A stretch of DNA of 64,000 nt, from positions 558,001-622,000 of the forward strand of contig JAFLYY010000001.1 in NCBI GenBank assembly GCA_029785825.1, in the 5' to 3' direction. The stretch's first letter is position 1. Every line of letters begins with the position of its first letter. The translations under genes were made by a program, and so were the position numbers. Origin of the DNA: Nitrososphaerota archaeon. GTDB taxonomy: Archaea > Thermoproteota > Nitrososphaeria > Nitrososphaerales > Gagatemarchaeaceae. Under the pieces are notes generated by a model, which worked only from the letters and a program-made list of their open reading frames with translations, was not told the origin of the DNA and made no database searches. Below, piece by piece: positions 1 to 8,634 of this stretch.

Positions 1-1
1 C

Positions 2-2002
2 GGGAGAATCTGCCCGTCAGAGACACCGGAAGGGGTCAACTGCGGCCTCGTCAAGAATCTCGCCCTCTCGGCGATCATCTCCGTCAGCGTCCCGTCGCAG
101 GAGGTGGAGGGGAAGCTCTGGGAGCTGGGAGCGAAGCAGATCCGCGACTCCGACGAGAAGCTTCAGGTAGAAGGGTGCAGGATATTCATGGACGGGCGCT
201 TCCTCGGCTATGTGGACGACGGCGAGCGCCTCGCCAAGGCCTTCAGGAAGCTGAGGAGAGAGGGGCAAATCAACCCGAGCGCGAGCGTCCTCTACATCTC
301 CCCGGTAAACGACAACGCGTACCCGAGGATATACATCAGCCTCAGCTCAGGCCGGGTCCTCAGGCCACTGGTGGTGGTCGAGAGCGGCAGGCCGCTCCTC
401 AACCCCGAGATGATCAGCAAGGTCAGCGGAGGCCAGCTCTCCTGGAGGGACCTGGTCGACCAGGGGACCCTCGAGCTCATCGACGCCAACGAGGAGGAGA
501 ACTGCCTCGTGGCGATGGGACCCGAGGACGTCACCACGAAGAACAGCCACATGGAGCTCTTCCCAGCGGCCATGTTCGGGATCGCCGCTTCCATCATCCC
601 GTACCCTGAGCACAACCAGTCTCCCAGGAACACCTACGAGTCGGCGATGGCGAAGCAGAGCCTCGGGTTCAGCTCTCCGACCTACCCCATCTCTCCCCAC
701 GTAAGGCAGCACCTCCTTGTCAGCCCTCAGGCACCGGTGGTACGGACCAGGACCCTCGACCTGTTGAAGATCGACGAGCGGCCCCTGGGGACCAACTGCG
801 TCGTGGCGGTTCTTTCGTTCGAAGGGTACAACATAGAAGACGCCATCATAATGAACAGGTCGAGCGTCGAAAGAGGGATGGCGCGCTCTTTCTTCTACCG
901 CCTCTACGAGGGAGAAGCGAAGCAGTACCTTGGCGGTATGCGGGACGCGTTCGAGGTCCCGTCGGCCGAGTCCAACATCCGCGGTTACAGGGGGGAGAAG
1001 TTCTATCGCCTTCTGGAAGGAGACGGGGTCGTAGCTCACGAGTCCCAGGTGGCCGGCGGCGACGTCGTGATCGGGAGGACCAGCCCTCCGAGGTTCATGG
1101 AGGAGTACAAGGAGTTCGAGATCAAGGGCCCCTACAGAAGGGACACCTCGGTGGCCGTCAGGCCCTCGGAGGCGGGGGTGGTCGACTCCATCTTCATGAC
1201 GGAGAACGTGGAAGGAGGGAAGATGTTCAAGGTCAGGGTCAGGGACATGAGGGTCCCGGAGATCGGGGACAAGTTCGCCTCGAGGCACGGCCAGAAGGGG
1301 GTCATCGGCCTCGTCGTCCCCCAGGAGGACATGCCCTATACGGCCGAGGGGATCGTCCCAGACGTGATAATCAACCCGCACGCCTTCCCGTCCAGGATGA
1401 CCGTCGGGCAGTTCATCGAATCGATCGCCGGGAAGGCAGCCGCGTTCAGGGGGTCTCCGGTAGATGGCTCCGCCTTCGCGGGGGAGAGCATCGAGGAGAT
1501 GGAGAAGGTGCTCAGGGGGAGGGGGTTTGAGCCCACAGGGAGGGAGGTGATGTACGACGGCAAGACCGGGAAGAAGTTCGCCGCCGACGTCTTCGTCGGG
1601 GTGGTCTACTACCAGAAGCTCCACCACATGGTGGCCGACAAGATCCACGCGAGAGCGAGGGGACAGGTGCAGATGCTCACGAAGCAGCCCACCGAAGGGA
1701 GGGCGCGCGGGGGCGGGCTCAGGTTCGGGGAGATGGAGAGGGACTGCCTCATCGCCTACGGGGCGTCGATGGTGCTGAAGGACAGGCTACTCGACGAGGC
1801 TGACAAGACCGAGATCTACGTCTGCGAGAAGTGCGGCCTCATCGCCTATTACGACGCAAAGCAGAGGAAGTACACCTGCAAGATAGACGGTGACCAGGCG
1901 AAGATATCCACGGTCGTGGTGGCGTACGCCTTCAAGCTTCTGCTCCAGGAGATGATGAGCCTGAACATAGCCCCGAGGCTCCAGCTGAAGGACAAGGTAT
2001 AG
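2..2002 (+). CDS. rpoB: DNA-directed RNA polymerase subunit B, 3' part
   Basis: This is the C-terminal 666 residues of the second-largest RNA polymerase subunit; the gene starts before the window. The open frame runs from base 2 and begins with the conserved GRICPSETPEGVNCGL block, so the GTG at 104 is internal. Further family blocks are GYNIEDAIIMNRSS, GDKFASRHGQKGVIG, PDVIINPHAFPSRMT and RGGGLRFGEMERDCL, followed by a C-terminal zinc ribbon (CEKCG and a later Cys). These form the hybrid-binding, wall and clamp-contacting parts of the enzyme. Four bases separate it from rpoA, in the usual archaeal order. Whether subunit B is split upstream, as in methanogens, cannot be seen. Confidence 0.97.
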   Translation, partial: GRICPSETPEGVNCGLVKNLALSAIISVSVPSQEVEGKLWELGAKQIRDSDEKLQVEGCRIFMDGRFLGYVDDGERLAKAFRKLRREGQINPSASVLYISPVNDNAYPRIYISLSSGRVLRPLVVVESGRPLLNPEMISKVSGGQLSWRDLVDQGTLELIDANEEENCLVAMGPEDVTTKNSHMELFPAAMFGIAASIIPYPEHNQSPRNTYESAMAKQSLGFSSPTYPISPHVRQHLLVSPQAPVVRTRTLDLLKIDERPLGTNCVVAVLSFEGYNIEDAIIMNRSSVERGMARSFFYRLYEGEAKQYLGGMRDAFEVPSAESNIRGYRGEKFYRLLEGDGVVAHESQVAGGDVVIGRTSPPRFMEEYKEFEIKGPYRRDTSVAVRPSEAGVVDSIFMTENVEGGKMFKVRVRDMRVPEIGDKFASRHGQKGVIGLVVPQEDMPYTAEGIVPDVIINPHAFPSRMTVGQFIESIAGKAAAFRGSPVDGSAFAGESIEEMEKVLRGRGFEPTGREVMYDGKTGKKFAADVFVGVVYYQKLHHMVADKIHARARGQVQMLTKQPTEGRARGGGLRFGEMERDCLIAYGASMVLKDRLLDEADKTEIYVCEKCGLIAYYDAKQRKYTCKIDGDQAKISTVVVAYAFKLLLQEMMSLNIAPRLQLKDKV

Positions 2003-2006
2003 AGTC

Positions 2007-5000
2007 ATGTCAATGGAACAGGCGCTCAAGACGATCGGGGGGATCAACTTCGCGGTCTTCTCCCCGGCAGAGGTCCGCAAGTATTCCGTCGCCGAGATCA
2101 CCCAGCCCGAGACCTACGACGAGGACGGCATGCCGGTGCAGGGAGGGCTCATGGACAGCAGGCTGGGGACCCTCGAGCCAGGACAGAAGTGCGGGACGTG
2201 CGGCAGCACGGCGGGCAGATGCCCGGGACACTTCGGACACGTCGAGCTCGCCGAGCCTGTCCTCCACATCGCTTTCGTAGACGAGATCAACAGGCTGGTC
2301 CAGACCACCTGCAGGTCGTGCGGCCGGATCCTCCTCACCCAGCAGGAGCTGGACGCATACAGGACGAAGCTTGGGAGCCAGACCGACTTCACCCCCTCGC
2401 TGGTGGCGGGGGTGGCGAAGGAGATCGCCACGAAGGCGAAGAAGGTCAAGCTCTGCCCCCACTGCGGGAAGCAGCAGTACCAGATAGAGTTCACGAAACC
2501 GACCATATTCCACGAGATAACTGAGGAAGGGGGGGCGACACGCCTCCTCCCGGTGGCCATCCGCGAGAGGCTGGAGAGGTTGAACAACGACGACCTAGAG
2601 CTCCTTGGGTTCAACTCGAAGGCAGCGCGCCCGGAGTGGTTCGTCCTCCAGGTGCTCCCCGTCCCGCCGCTCACCGTTAGGCCTTCCATCACGCTCGAGT
2701 CGGGTATCAGGTCCGAGGACGATCTGACCCACAAGGTGGTGGACATCCTCAGGGTCAACCAGAGGGTCCGCGAATCGAAAGAGTCCGGTACTCCCCACCT
2801 GATCGTCCAGGACCTTGTGGACCTGCTCCACTACCACGTCACCACCTACTTTGACAACGAGGTCTCGGGGATCCCCCAGGCCCACCACCGCTCCGGAAGG
2901 CCCCTGAAGACTCTCAGCCAGCGGCTGAAGGGGAAGGAGGGGAGGTTCAGAGGGTCGCTGTCGGGGAAGAGGGTCGACTTCTCGAGCCGCACGGTCATCA
3001 GCCCGGACCCCAGCCTCGACATCGGCGACGTCGGCGTCCCCTTTGAAGTGGCAAAGAAGCTCACCATCCCGGAGAAGGTCTCTCCCTTCAACATCGAGCA
3101 CCTGAAGGAGCTCGTCAACAAGGGTCCATTCGAGCACCCCGGTGCCAACTACGTCATCCGGCCGGACGGGGTAAAGATCAGGCTGGACTTCGCCAGCGAC
3201 AGGAAGGCCCTCGCCGACTCCCTTGCGTCGGGGTACGTCGTCGAAAGGCACCTGATGGACGGGGACGTGGTCCTGTTCAACAGGCAGCCGTCGCTCCACA
3301 GGATGTCTGTCATGGCTCACTTCGTCAGGGTGCTCCCGTTCAGGACGTTCAGGCTGCACCCCTCGGTCTGCCCCCCGTACAACGCTGACTTCGACGGGGA
3401 CGAGATGAACCTGCACGTCCCCCAGAGCGAGGAGTCGAGGTCAGAGGCGCTCATGCTGATGAGGGTCCAGGACCAGATTCTCTCTCCCAGGTACGGCGGC
3501 CCCATCATCGGCGGGATCAGAGACTTCATCACGGGGGCTTTCATGCTCACGAGGGACGAGGCGCAGCTCACCCCGGCCGAGTTCTCCAACCTCGCACTGG
3601 TGGGCGACTACGTAGGGGACCTCCCCGAACCTGCAGTGAAGGGAGCCCACCCGATGTACACCGGGAAGCAGCTCTTCTCCCTCTTCCTTCCGAAGGGGAT
3701 GAATTACGTCCTGACTTCGAAGTGGGCGAAGGCCCAGAGGACAGGGAGCACCAACGACGTGGTCATCCGTAACGGGGAGCTCCTGTCAGGCGTGGTGGAC
3801 AAGGCCGTGATAGGCGCCGAGGAGCCCGACTCGCTCCTGCACAGGATTGCCAAAGACTACGGCAACGAGGAAGCGCGCAACTTCCTCAACTCCATACTGA
3901 AGGTCCTCAAGAACTTCCTGACGCGCAGGGGTTTCACATACGGCTTCAACGAGCTGGAGCTCCCAGCCGACGCGAAGAAGGGGATCACTGACGCTCTGGA
4001 CGAAGCGTACGCCAGCGTCGCCGACCTGCAGAAGAAGTACAAGACAGGCAGCCTCCAGCTCACCAGGGGGCTCTCGGCAGAGGACACCCTCGAAGCATAC
4101 ATAGTCAACGAGCTCGCAAAGGCGAGGGACAGGGCGGGGAGGATTGCCGACAGGTCCTTCCCGGCTGAGAACTCCGGGATGATCATGGCAAGGACGGGGG
4201 CGAGGGGGTCTAGCCTGAACGTAGGGCAGATGACCGCAGCCCTGGGCCAGCAGTCGGTCAGAGGGAAGAGGATCACCCACGGCATGAAGGGGAGGGCCCT
4301 CAGCCACTTCTCCTGGGACGACCCCGCCCCCGAGGCCAAGGGGTTCGTGAGGAGCAACTACAGGGACGGCCTGTCCCCGACCGAGTTCTTCTTCCACGCA
4401 ATGGGAGGCCGCGAAGGGCTGGTCGACACGGCCGTCAGGACCCAGCAGAGCGGGTACATGCAGAGAAGGCTGGTGAACGCCCTTGAGCACCTCAAGGTAG
4501 AGTACGACCTCACAGTCAGGGACCCCCACGGCCACATCATCCAGTTCCTCTACGGGGAGGACGGGGTCGACCCGGCGAAGAGCGACCACGGCCGCCCCAT
4601 CAACCTGGACAGGCTGGTGGAGACCGAGGAGCTTTCGCACAAGTCGAAGGCGACTGCCGACGATGCCGAGATCGAGAAGCTCCTGAAGAAGTACCAGGGC
4701 TCCCTCAACGACAGGCTCGTCAAGGAGCTCAGGGAGAAGCTTGGCGCCTCACACCTCACCGAGGAGGGGCTGAAGGAGACCATGGAGAAGGTGGATGAAG
4801 CCATGGACTACTCAAGGGTCGAACCTGGAGAGGCCTCGGGGATAGTCGCGGCGCAGTCCATAGGCGAGCCTGGCACGCAGATGACCCTCAGGACATTCCA
4901 CTTCGCAGGGGTCAGGGAGAGGGACGTGACGCTCGGGCTGCCGCGCCTCATGGAGCTGGTGGACGCGAGGAAGATCCCTGCCACGCCTTCCATGGACATC

Positions 5001-5795
5001 TATCTCACCAAGGAGTACGCCGCGGTGAACGAGAAGGCGGTCAAGGTGGCGAAGGAGATACTTTTCACCAAGGTCGGGAACGTGGTGGTCTTCAGCGAGG
5101 TGGACCCGACAGAGGGGATCAAGCTCCATCTCGGCCCGGACCTCATGGCCGACAGGGACACCAACCCTGAGGAAATCGCCAAGGTGATCGAGACCGGCAA
5201 GCGGAAGGTCCAGCAGGACAAGAGGAACGCCAACGTCATCCACGTCAGCATGCCCGACTCCGACCTCTCGGCACTCTTCACACTGAGGAACAAGATACTC
5301 AACATGAAGCTGAAGGGGATCCCCGGGATCACGCGCGTCACGGTCGTGAAGGAGGGGGAGGAATGGTTCATCCAGACCGCCGGGTCCAATCTGGGGAAGG
5401 TGGTGCAGGTGCAGGGGGTCGACCCGACAAGGGTCTACACGAACAACGTCCACGAGGTGGCCCAGGTGTTGGGCATCGAGGCCGCCAGGGCCACGCTGGT
5501 CAGGGAGCTGATGAGCACCCTTGACGAGCAGGGACTTGAAGTGGACGTCCGTCACATCTTCCTGGTGGCAGACCTCATGACGTCGAAGGGCTACATCCAA
5601 CAGATCGGCAGGCACGGCATCGCAGGGACGAAGAGCAGCGTCTTGGCTAGGGCCGCGTTCGAGATCACCGTTCCCACACTCGCCGAAGCCGCGGTGAAGG
5701 GGGAGGTCGAGGACCTGAAAGGGGTCACGGAGAACGTCATCGTGGGGCTCCCGATACCTGTCGGGACCGGCATGATCGATCTCTACATGAGCTGA
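2007..5795 (+). CDS. rpoA: DNA-directed RNA polymerase subunit A, unsplit (A' + A'')
   Basis: Largest subunit of the archaeal RNA polymerase, 1262 residues. The N-terminal zinc clamp (CGTCGSTAGRCPGHFGHVEL) is near residues 60-80. The catalytic Mg-binding loop NADFDGDEMNLHVPQ is near 458-472. A'' sequence (GEASGIVAAQSIGEPGTQMT) follows near residue 935. Most archaea encode A' and A'' as two genes; here one frame runs through the usual split region (about residues 870-930) without a stop or restart. That is known for Thaumarchaeota and some relatives. ATG start 4 bases after rpoB; the stop shares one base with the next start (TGATG), so expression is probably coupled. Confidence 0.97.
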   Translation: MSMEQALKTIGGINFAVFSPAEVRKYSVAEITQPETYDEDGMPVQGGLMDSRLGTLEPGQKCGTCGSTAGRCPGHFGHVELAEPVLHIAFVDEINRLVQTTCRSCGRILLTQQELDAYRTKLGSQTDFTPSLVAGVAKEIATKAKKVKLCPHCGKQQYQIEFTKPTIFHEITEEGGATRLLPVAIRERLERLNNDDLELLGFNSKAARPEWFVLQVLPVPPLTVRPSITLESGIRSEDDLTHKVVDILRVNQRVRESKESGTPHLIVQDLVDLLHYHVTTYFDNEVSGIPQAHHRSGRPLKTLSQRLKGKEGRFRGSLSGKRVDFSSRTVISPDPSLDIGDVGVPFEVAKKLTIPEKVSPFNIEHLKELVNKGPFEHPGANYVIRPDGVKIRLDFASDRKALADSLASGYVVERHLMDGDVVLFNRQPSLHRMSVMAHFVRVLPFRTFRLHPSVCPPYNADFDGDEMNLHVPQSEESRSEALMLMRVQDQILSPRYGGPIIGGIRDFITGAFMLTRDEAQLTPAEFSNLALVGDYVGDLPEPAVKGAHPMYTGKQLFSLFLPKGMNYVLTSKWAKAQRTGSTNDVVIRNGELLSGVVDKAVIGAEEPDSLLHRIAKDYGNEEARNFLNSILKVLKNFLTRRGFTYGFNELELPADAKKGITDALDEAYASVADLQKKYKTGSLQLTRGLSAEDTLEAYIVNELAKARDRAGRIADRSFPAENSGMIMARTGARGSSLNVGQMTAALGQQSVRGKRITHGMKGRALSHFSWDDPAPEAKGFVRSNYRDGLSPTEFFFHAMGGREGLVDTAVRTQQSGYMQRRLVNALEHLKVEYDLTVRDPHGHIIQFLYGEDGVDPAKSDHGRPINLDRLVETEELSHKSKATADDAEIEKLLKKYQGSLNDRLVKELREKLGASHLTEEGLKETMEKVDEAMDYSRVEPGEASGIVAAQSIGEPGTQMTLRTFHFAGVRERDVTLGLPRLMELVDARKIPATPSMDIYLTKEYAAVNEKAVKVAKEILFTKVGNVVVFSEVDPTEGIKLHLGPDLMADRDTNPEEIAKVIETGKRKVQQDKRNANVIHVSMPDSDLSALFTLRNKILNMKLKGIPGITRVTVVKEGEEWFIQTAGSNLGKVVQVQGVDPTRVYTNNVHEVAQVLGIEAARATLVRELMSTLDEQGLEVDVRHIFLVADLMTSKGYIQQIGRHGIAGTKSSVLARAAFEITVPTLAEAAVKGEVEDLKGVTENVIVGLPIPVGTGMIDLYMS

Positions 5796-6103
5796 TGTCC
5801 TTGGCAGACACAGCCCAGCTCCAGAAAGTTCTGAAGGACGCCCTGAAGGGGGGGAAGTCAGCGGTCGGGGCCAAGGAGAGCATCGCGGGAGTCAAGGGGA
5901 GCAAGGGGGTCCTGATCACAAGGTCCATCCCGTCAGCCCTCGGCTCGAAGCTCAGGGACGAAGCGAACAAGTACAACGTCCCTGTGGTCGAGCTCCAGCA
6001 GTCGTCAGCAGAACTCGCCCGCCTGGTCGGGAAACCGTACAAGGTCTCGGCCATGGCACTGAGGAACGTCAGCGACTCAGACGTCAGACTGCTTATGCGG
6101 TGA
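5795..6103 (+). CDS. rpl30e: Ribosomal protein L30e
   Basis: 102-residue L30e/L7Ae-superfamily ribosomal protein of the large subunit. It has the family pattern: a Gly/Lys-rich N-terminal helix (LKGGKSAVGAKESI), the strand GVLITRSIP, and a C-terminal segment with SAELARLVGKPYKVSAMAL. It sits between rpoA and nusA, the normal place for this gene in archaea. It overlaps the rpoA stop by one base and the nusA start by four bases (GTGA), so the run is translationally coupled. Confidence 0.93.
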   Translation: MSLADTAQLQKVLKDALKGGKSAVGAKESIAGVKGSKGVLITRSIPSALGSKLRDEANKYNVPVVELQQSSAELARLVGKPYKVSAMALRNVSDSDVRLLMR

Positions 6104-6555
6104 CTGTGCGGGTGCCAGAGATCAAACTTTCGTCTGATGAACTGTCCCTGATGTCCATGTTCCAGGGGATGACTGGGGCCACGGCGAGGGACTGCCTGGT
6201 CGACGAGAAGAGGGACAGGGTGATCTTCGTCGTCGCCCAGGGACAGATGGGGCTCGCAATCGGCAAGGAGGGAGCCTCGGTGAAGAAGATCGAGAGGGCG
6301 GTCAGGAGGCCCGTCGAGGTGGTTGAATGGGCCGACGACGTCGAGGGGCTCGTCAGGAACACCCTCGGGACGAAGTTCGTCCAGGAGGTCAGGGTCAGCG
6401 ACAGACTAGACGGGACTAAGGGGGTGGTCGTGGTGGTGGATTCCAGGAAGAAGGGGGCTGTCCTGGGGCTGGGAGGGAAGAACGCCGAGAAGGTGAGGCT
6501 CTTGGCGAAGCGGTACTTCGACGTGAGCAACCTACAGATAACGTCAGAGCTTTGA
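6100..6555 (+). CDS. nusA: NusA-like KH-domain transcription factor
   Basis: 151-residue archaeal NusA, made only of two KH RNA-binding domains, without the N-terminal polymerase-binding and S1 domains of bacterial NusA. The first GxxG-type loop is [14 protein letters not shown] and the second is [15 protein letters not shown]. The GTG start overlaps the L30e stop by four bases. Its place between L30e and S12 is the standard archaeal order. A role in transcription elongation or termination is inferred from the family. Confidence 0.92.
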   Translation: MTVRVPEIKLSSDELSLMSMFQGMTGATARDCLVDEKRDRVIFVVAQGQMGLAIGKEGASVKKIERAVRRPVEVVEWADDVEGLVRNTLGTKFVQEVRVSDRLDGTKGVVVVVDSRKKGAVLGLGGKNAEKVRLLAKRYFDVSNLQITSEL

Positions 6556-6572
6556 AGCGGTTATATACGGTG
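6556..6572 (+). promoter_or_regulatory. TATA-type promoter of rps12-rps7
   Basis: The sequence GCGGTTATATACGG places TTATATA at 6561-6567, about 29 bases before the rps12 ATG at 6593. That spacing predicts transcription starting at or very near the start codon. It lies directly after the nusA stop, so the ribosomal pair can be transcribed apart from the polymerase operon. Confidence 0.7.
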
Positions 6573-6592
6573 GAAAAGGGCGGCGTCTGAGA

Positions 6593-7027
6593 ATGGCTTC
6601 ACCACGGGGGGAGTTCGCCGGCCGCCAGATGCTCCAGAAGAGGCAGAAGCTGCGCTGGTCGAACAAGTGGTACAAGAGGCGGAAGCTCGGCCTAGACTAC
6701 AAGGCCGACCCCTTGGAGGGGGCGCCCCAGGCCCGAGGGATCGTCCTCGAGAAGGTGGGGGTGGAGTCGAAGCAGCCGAACTCAGCCATCAGAAAATGCA
6801 TCCGCGCTCAGCTGGTCAAGAACGGCAAGCAGATCACCGCGTTCCTCCCCGGCGACGGAGCGCTGAACTTCGTGGATGAGCACGACGAAGTGCTGCTGCA
6901 GGGAATCGGTGGGTCGATGAAGCGCGCCATGGGAGACATCCCAGGCGTCCGCTGGACGGTCTTCAAGGTGAACGGGGTGTCACTGAACGAGCTTGTCTAC
7001 GGCCGCAAGGAGAAACCGCGGAGATAG
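6593..7027 (+). CDS. rps12: Ribosomal protein S12 (uS12)
   Basis: 144-residue small-subunit protein of the decoding centre. The archaeal/eukaryotic S23e-type features are clear: the [20 protein letters not shown] block and [17 protein letters not shown]. Length is normal for archaea. The ATG lies about 29 bases below a TATA box, suggesting a leaderless message. It is followed three bases later by rps7. Confidence 0.96.
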   Translation: MASPRGEFAGRQMLQKRQKLRWSNKWYKRRKLGLDYKADPLEGAPQARGIVLEKVGVESKQPNSAIRKCIRAQLVKNGKQITAFLPGDGALNFVDEHDEVLLQGIGGSMKRAMGDIPGVRWTVFKVNGVSLNELVYGRKEKPRR

Positions 7028-7030
7028 CGT

Positions 7031-7642
7031 TTGAGCAGGCAATCTCTCGAGTACCCCAACCTCCTCCTCTGGGAGAGGTGGGACCTTACCGGGGTGAAGG
7101 TGACAGACCCGGGGCTACAGACGGTCATAGCAGTGAAGCCGACTCTCATCCCGCACTCGGGAGGGAGGCACGAGCACAAGAGGCTCGGGAAGACCAAGAT
7201 CAGCATAGTAGAGAGGCTCGTGAACTCTCTGATGCACTCAGGGAAGAAGTACGCCAAGAACACGGGGAGGATGGGTGGGAAGAAGCAGAAGGCTATGAAC
7301 ATAGTCAAGACCTCATTCGCGATAATCGAGCTGAGGACCGGGCAGAATCCCGTCCAGCAGCTGGTGAAAGCCATCGAGAACTCTTCCCCCAACGAAGACA
7401 CCACGAGGCTGAGCTACGGTGGTGTGGTCTACCACCAGTCCGTGGACATCTCTCCGGTGAGGAGGGTGGACCTCGCGCTCCGCTTCATCTCAGAAGGGGT
7501 CAGGGAGGCTGCCTTCAACTCCCCCAAGACGGTGGAGGAGGTCCTAGCCGAAGAAGTGATACTGGCTGCGTCCGGGGACGCGAACAGCTACGCGGTGAAA
7601 AAGAAGAACGAGCAGGAACGCGTGGCTATGGCCTCCAGATAG
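7031..7642 (+). CDS. rps7: Ribosomal protein S7 (uS7)
   Basis: 203-residue small-subunit assembly protein with the archaeal S5e-like layout. Visible blocks are PTLIPHSGGRHEHKRLGK, VERLVNSLMHSGKKYAKNTG and a basic C-terminus ending in NEQERVAMASR. The start is TTG, three bases after the rps12 stop. The last 17 bases overlap the 3' end of a convergent hydrolase gene. In many archaea the aEF1A gene follows directly; here it lies 7.7 kb away. Confidence 0.95.
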   Translation: MSRQSLEYPNLLLWERWDLTGVKVTDPGLQTVIAVKPTLIPHSGGRHEHKRLGKTKISIVERLVNSLMHSGKKYAKNTGRMGGKKQKAMNIVKTSFAIIELRTGQNPVQQLVKAIENSSPNEDTTRLSYGGVVYHQSVDISPVRRVDLALRFISEGVREAAFNSPKTVEEVLAEEVILAASGDANSYAVKKKNEQERVAMASR

Positions 7643-8354
7643 GGCCGTCCTTCTCGTCTTCCTTCCTCAGCGCCTTCCCTCTCAGCGCGTTCTCCATCTC
7701 CGGGGGCTCGGAGATCATGGCCTCTGGTCTTGCCAGGAACGTCCTAGTCAGCTGCAGAATCTGTGGCGCCCTGAACTTCTGAAGCCTGTGGGACATCCGA
7801 AAGTCGTATCGTGGGTCCTTGGCGACGGGTGACAGGACCTCGAGCCGCGACGTGCCGATGGCGTCCCTCAGCAGGTACCCCGCCTTCAGCTGGGTGACCA
7901 TGTCGTCTTCCGCGAATATCACGAGGGTCGGCTTCCTCAGCTTCTGGAGCCGGGGGATCTGCTCTTCGTCGTAGGAGCTGGCGACCAGGACGAGGGACTC
8001 GACGCTTTCGGGCCACTCGAGGGCTAGCTCGAGCGCGACCTGGCCCCCCCACCCTCCGCCTATGACGGCTGACCTGGCTATCCCGAGCTTGTCGAGCAGG
8101 TCCCGCAGCATCTGCGCCTGCGCCCTGTGGTCTGGGGTCTCCTCAGGCCCCGTCGACTTCCCGAACCCCAGGAGGTCGGGGGCTATCACCTTCCGCGAGT
8201 CAGCGAGCGCGAGGAGAGGCTCCCACACGCGCCAGCTTTCGTTCGGCTCGCTCCCGTGGAGGAGGACGACAGGGTCTCCGCTCCCCGCTGAAGCGTAGTT
8301 TACGGTGTATTCCCCGACTGGGACCTTCTTCTCAGCCGCTTCCAACTTTGACAC
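7626..8354 (-). CDS. Alpha/beta-hydrolase-fold protein lacking the nucleophile serine
   Basis: 242 residues with a typical alpha/beta hydrolase core: oxyanion-loop LLHGSEPNESW (about 31-41), APDLLGFGKS (58-67), nucleophile elbow (98-105) and acid-strand IFAEDDMV. The elbow reads IGGGWGGQ where active members have GHSMGG, so Gly101 stands where the Ser nucleophile should be. The fold is secure but ester hydrolysis by the usual triad is not expected; the protein may have another catalytic or a binding role. It is the last gene of the minus-strand purine block and converges on rps7 with a 17-base overlap. Confidence 0.8.
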   Translation of the reverse strand: MSKLEAAEKKVPVGEYTVNYASAGSGDPVVLLHGSEPNESWRVWEPLLALADSRKVIAPDLLGFGKSTGPEETPDHRAQAQMLRDLLDKLGIARSAVIGGGWGGQVALELALEWPESVESLVLVASSYDEEQIPRLQKLRKPTLVIFAEDDMVTQLKAGYLLRDAIGTSRLEVLSPVAKDPRYDFRMSHRLQKFRAPQILQLTRTFLARPEAMISEPPEMENALRGKALRKEDEKDGPIWRP

Positions 8355-8391
8355 GCCCGGGCCGCGTCTCTTTTCAACCCTTCCTATTTCG

Positions 8392-8634
8392 CTACTTTAC
8401 GAACGAGGCCCTGAACGCGTCCCTGTTCGCCTCCAGGACCCGTTCCCTGGTGAGGACGCCGTTCCTCAGAGGGAATTGTCGCCAGGTCCATGAACCTCCA
8501 GCAGTCCTTCGTCGGGAGCTTGGTCCCCTGGGCGTGGCGATCTCCCACATGACCGAGGGGTCTATTGACCCTCCCAGGTGGACGTGCAGCTCCGCGAGCT
8601 CCGTCGAAGGGCCGACGCTCTCCGTCGCGGTCAC
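8392..8634 (-). pseudogene. Frameshifted remnant of an adenosine-deaminase-family gene
   Basis: A GTG at 8634 overlaps the guaA stop (GTGA) and opens an 80-codon frame beginning MTATESVGPSTELAELHVHL. The ELHVHLGGSIDPS segment is the metal-binding start of adenosine deaminases and related amidohydrolases. After EIA, near 8528-8538, homology continues only in a different frame, which reads QGTKLPTKDCWRFMDLA, the expected next block of the family. The open frame then ends at 8392, so most of the roughly 330-residue enzyme is missing. This looks like a decayed third gene of the guaB-guaA operon. A sequencing error could explain the shift but not the missing remainder. Confidence 0.65.

Noticed and set aside
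347-1648. Long minus-strand open frame opposite rpoB
   Set aside because: It is antisense to a certain RpoB frame and its translation is rich in Arg, His, Pro and Asp with no recognisable family; such frames are common in GC-rich DNA.
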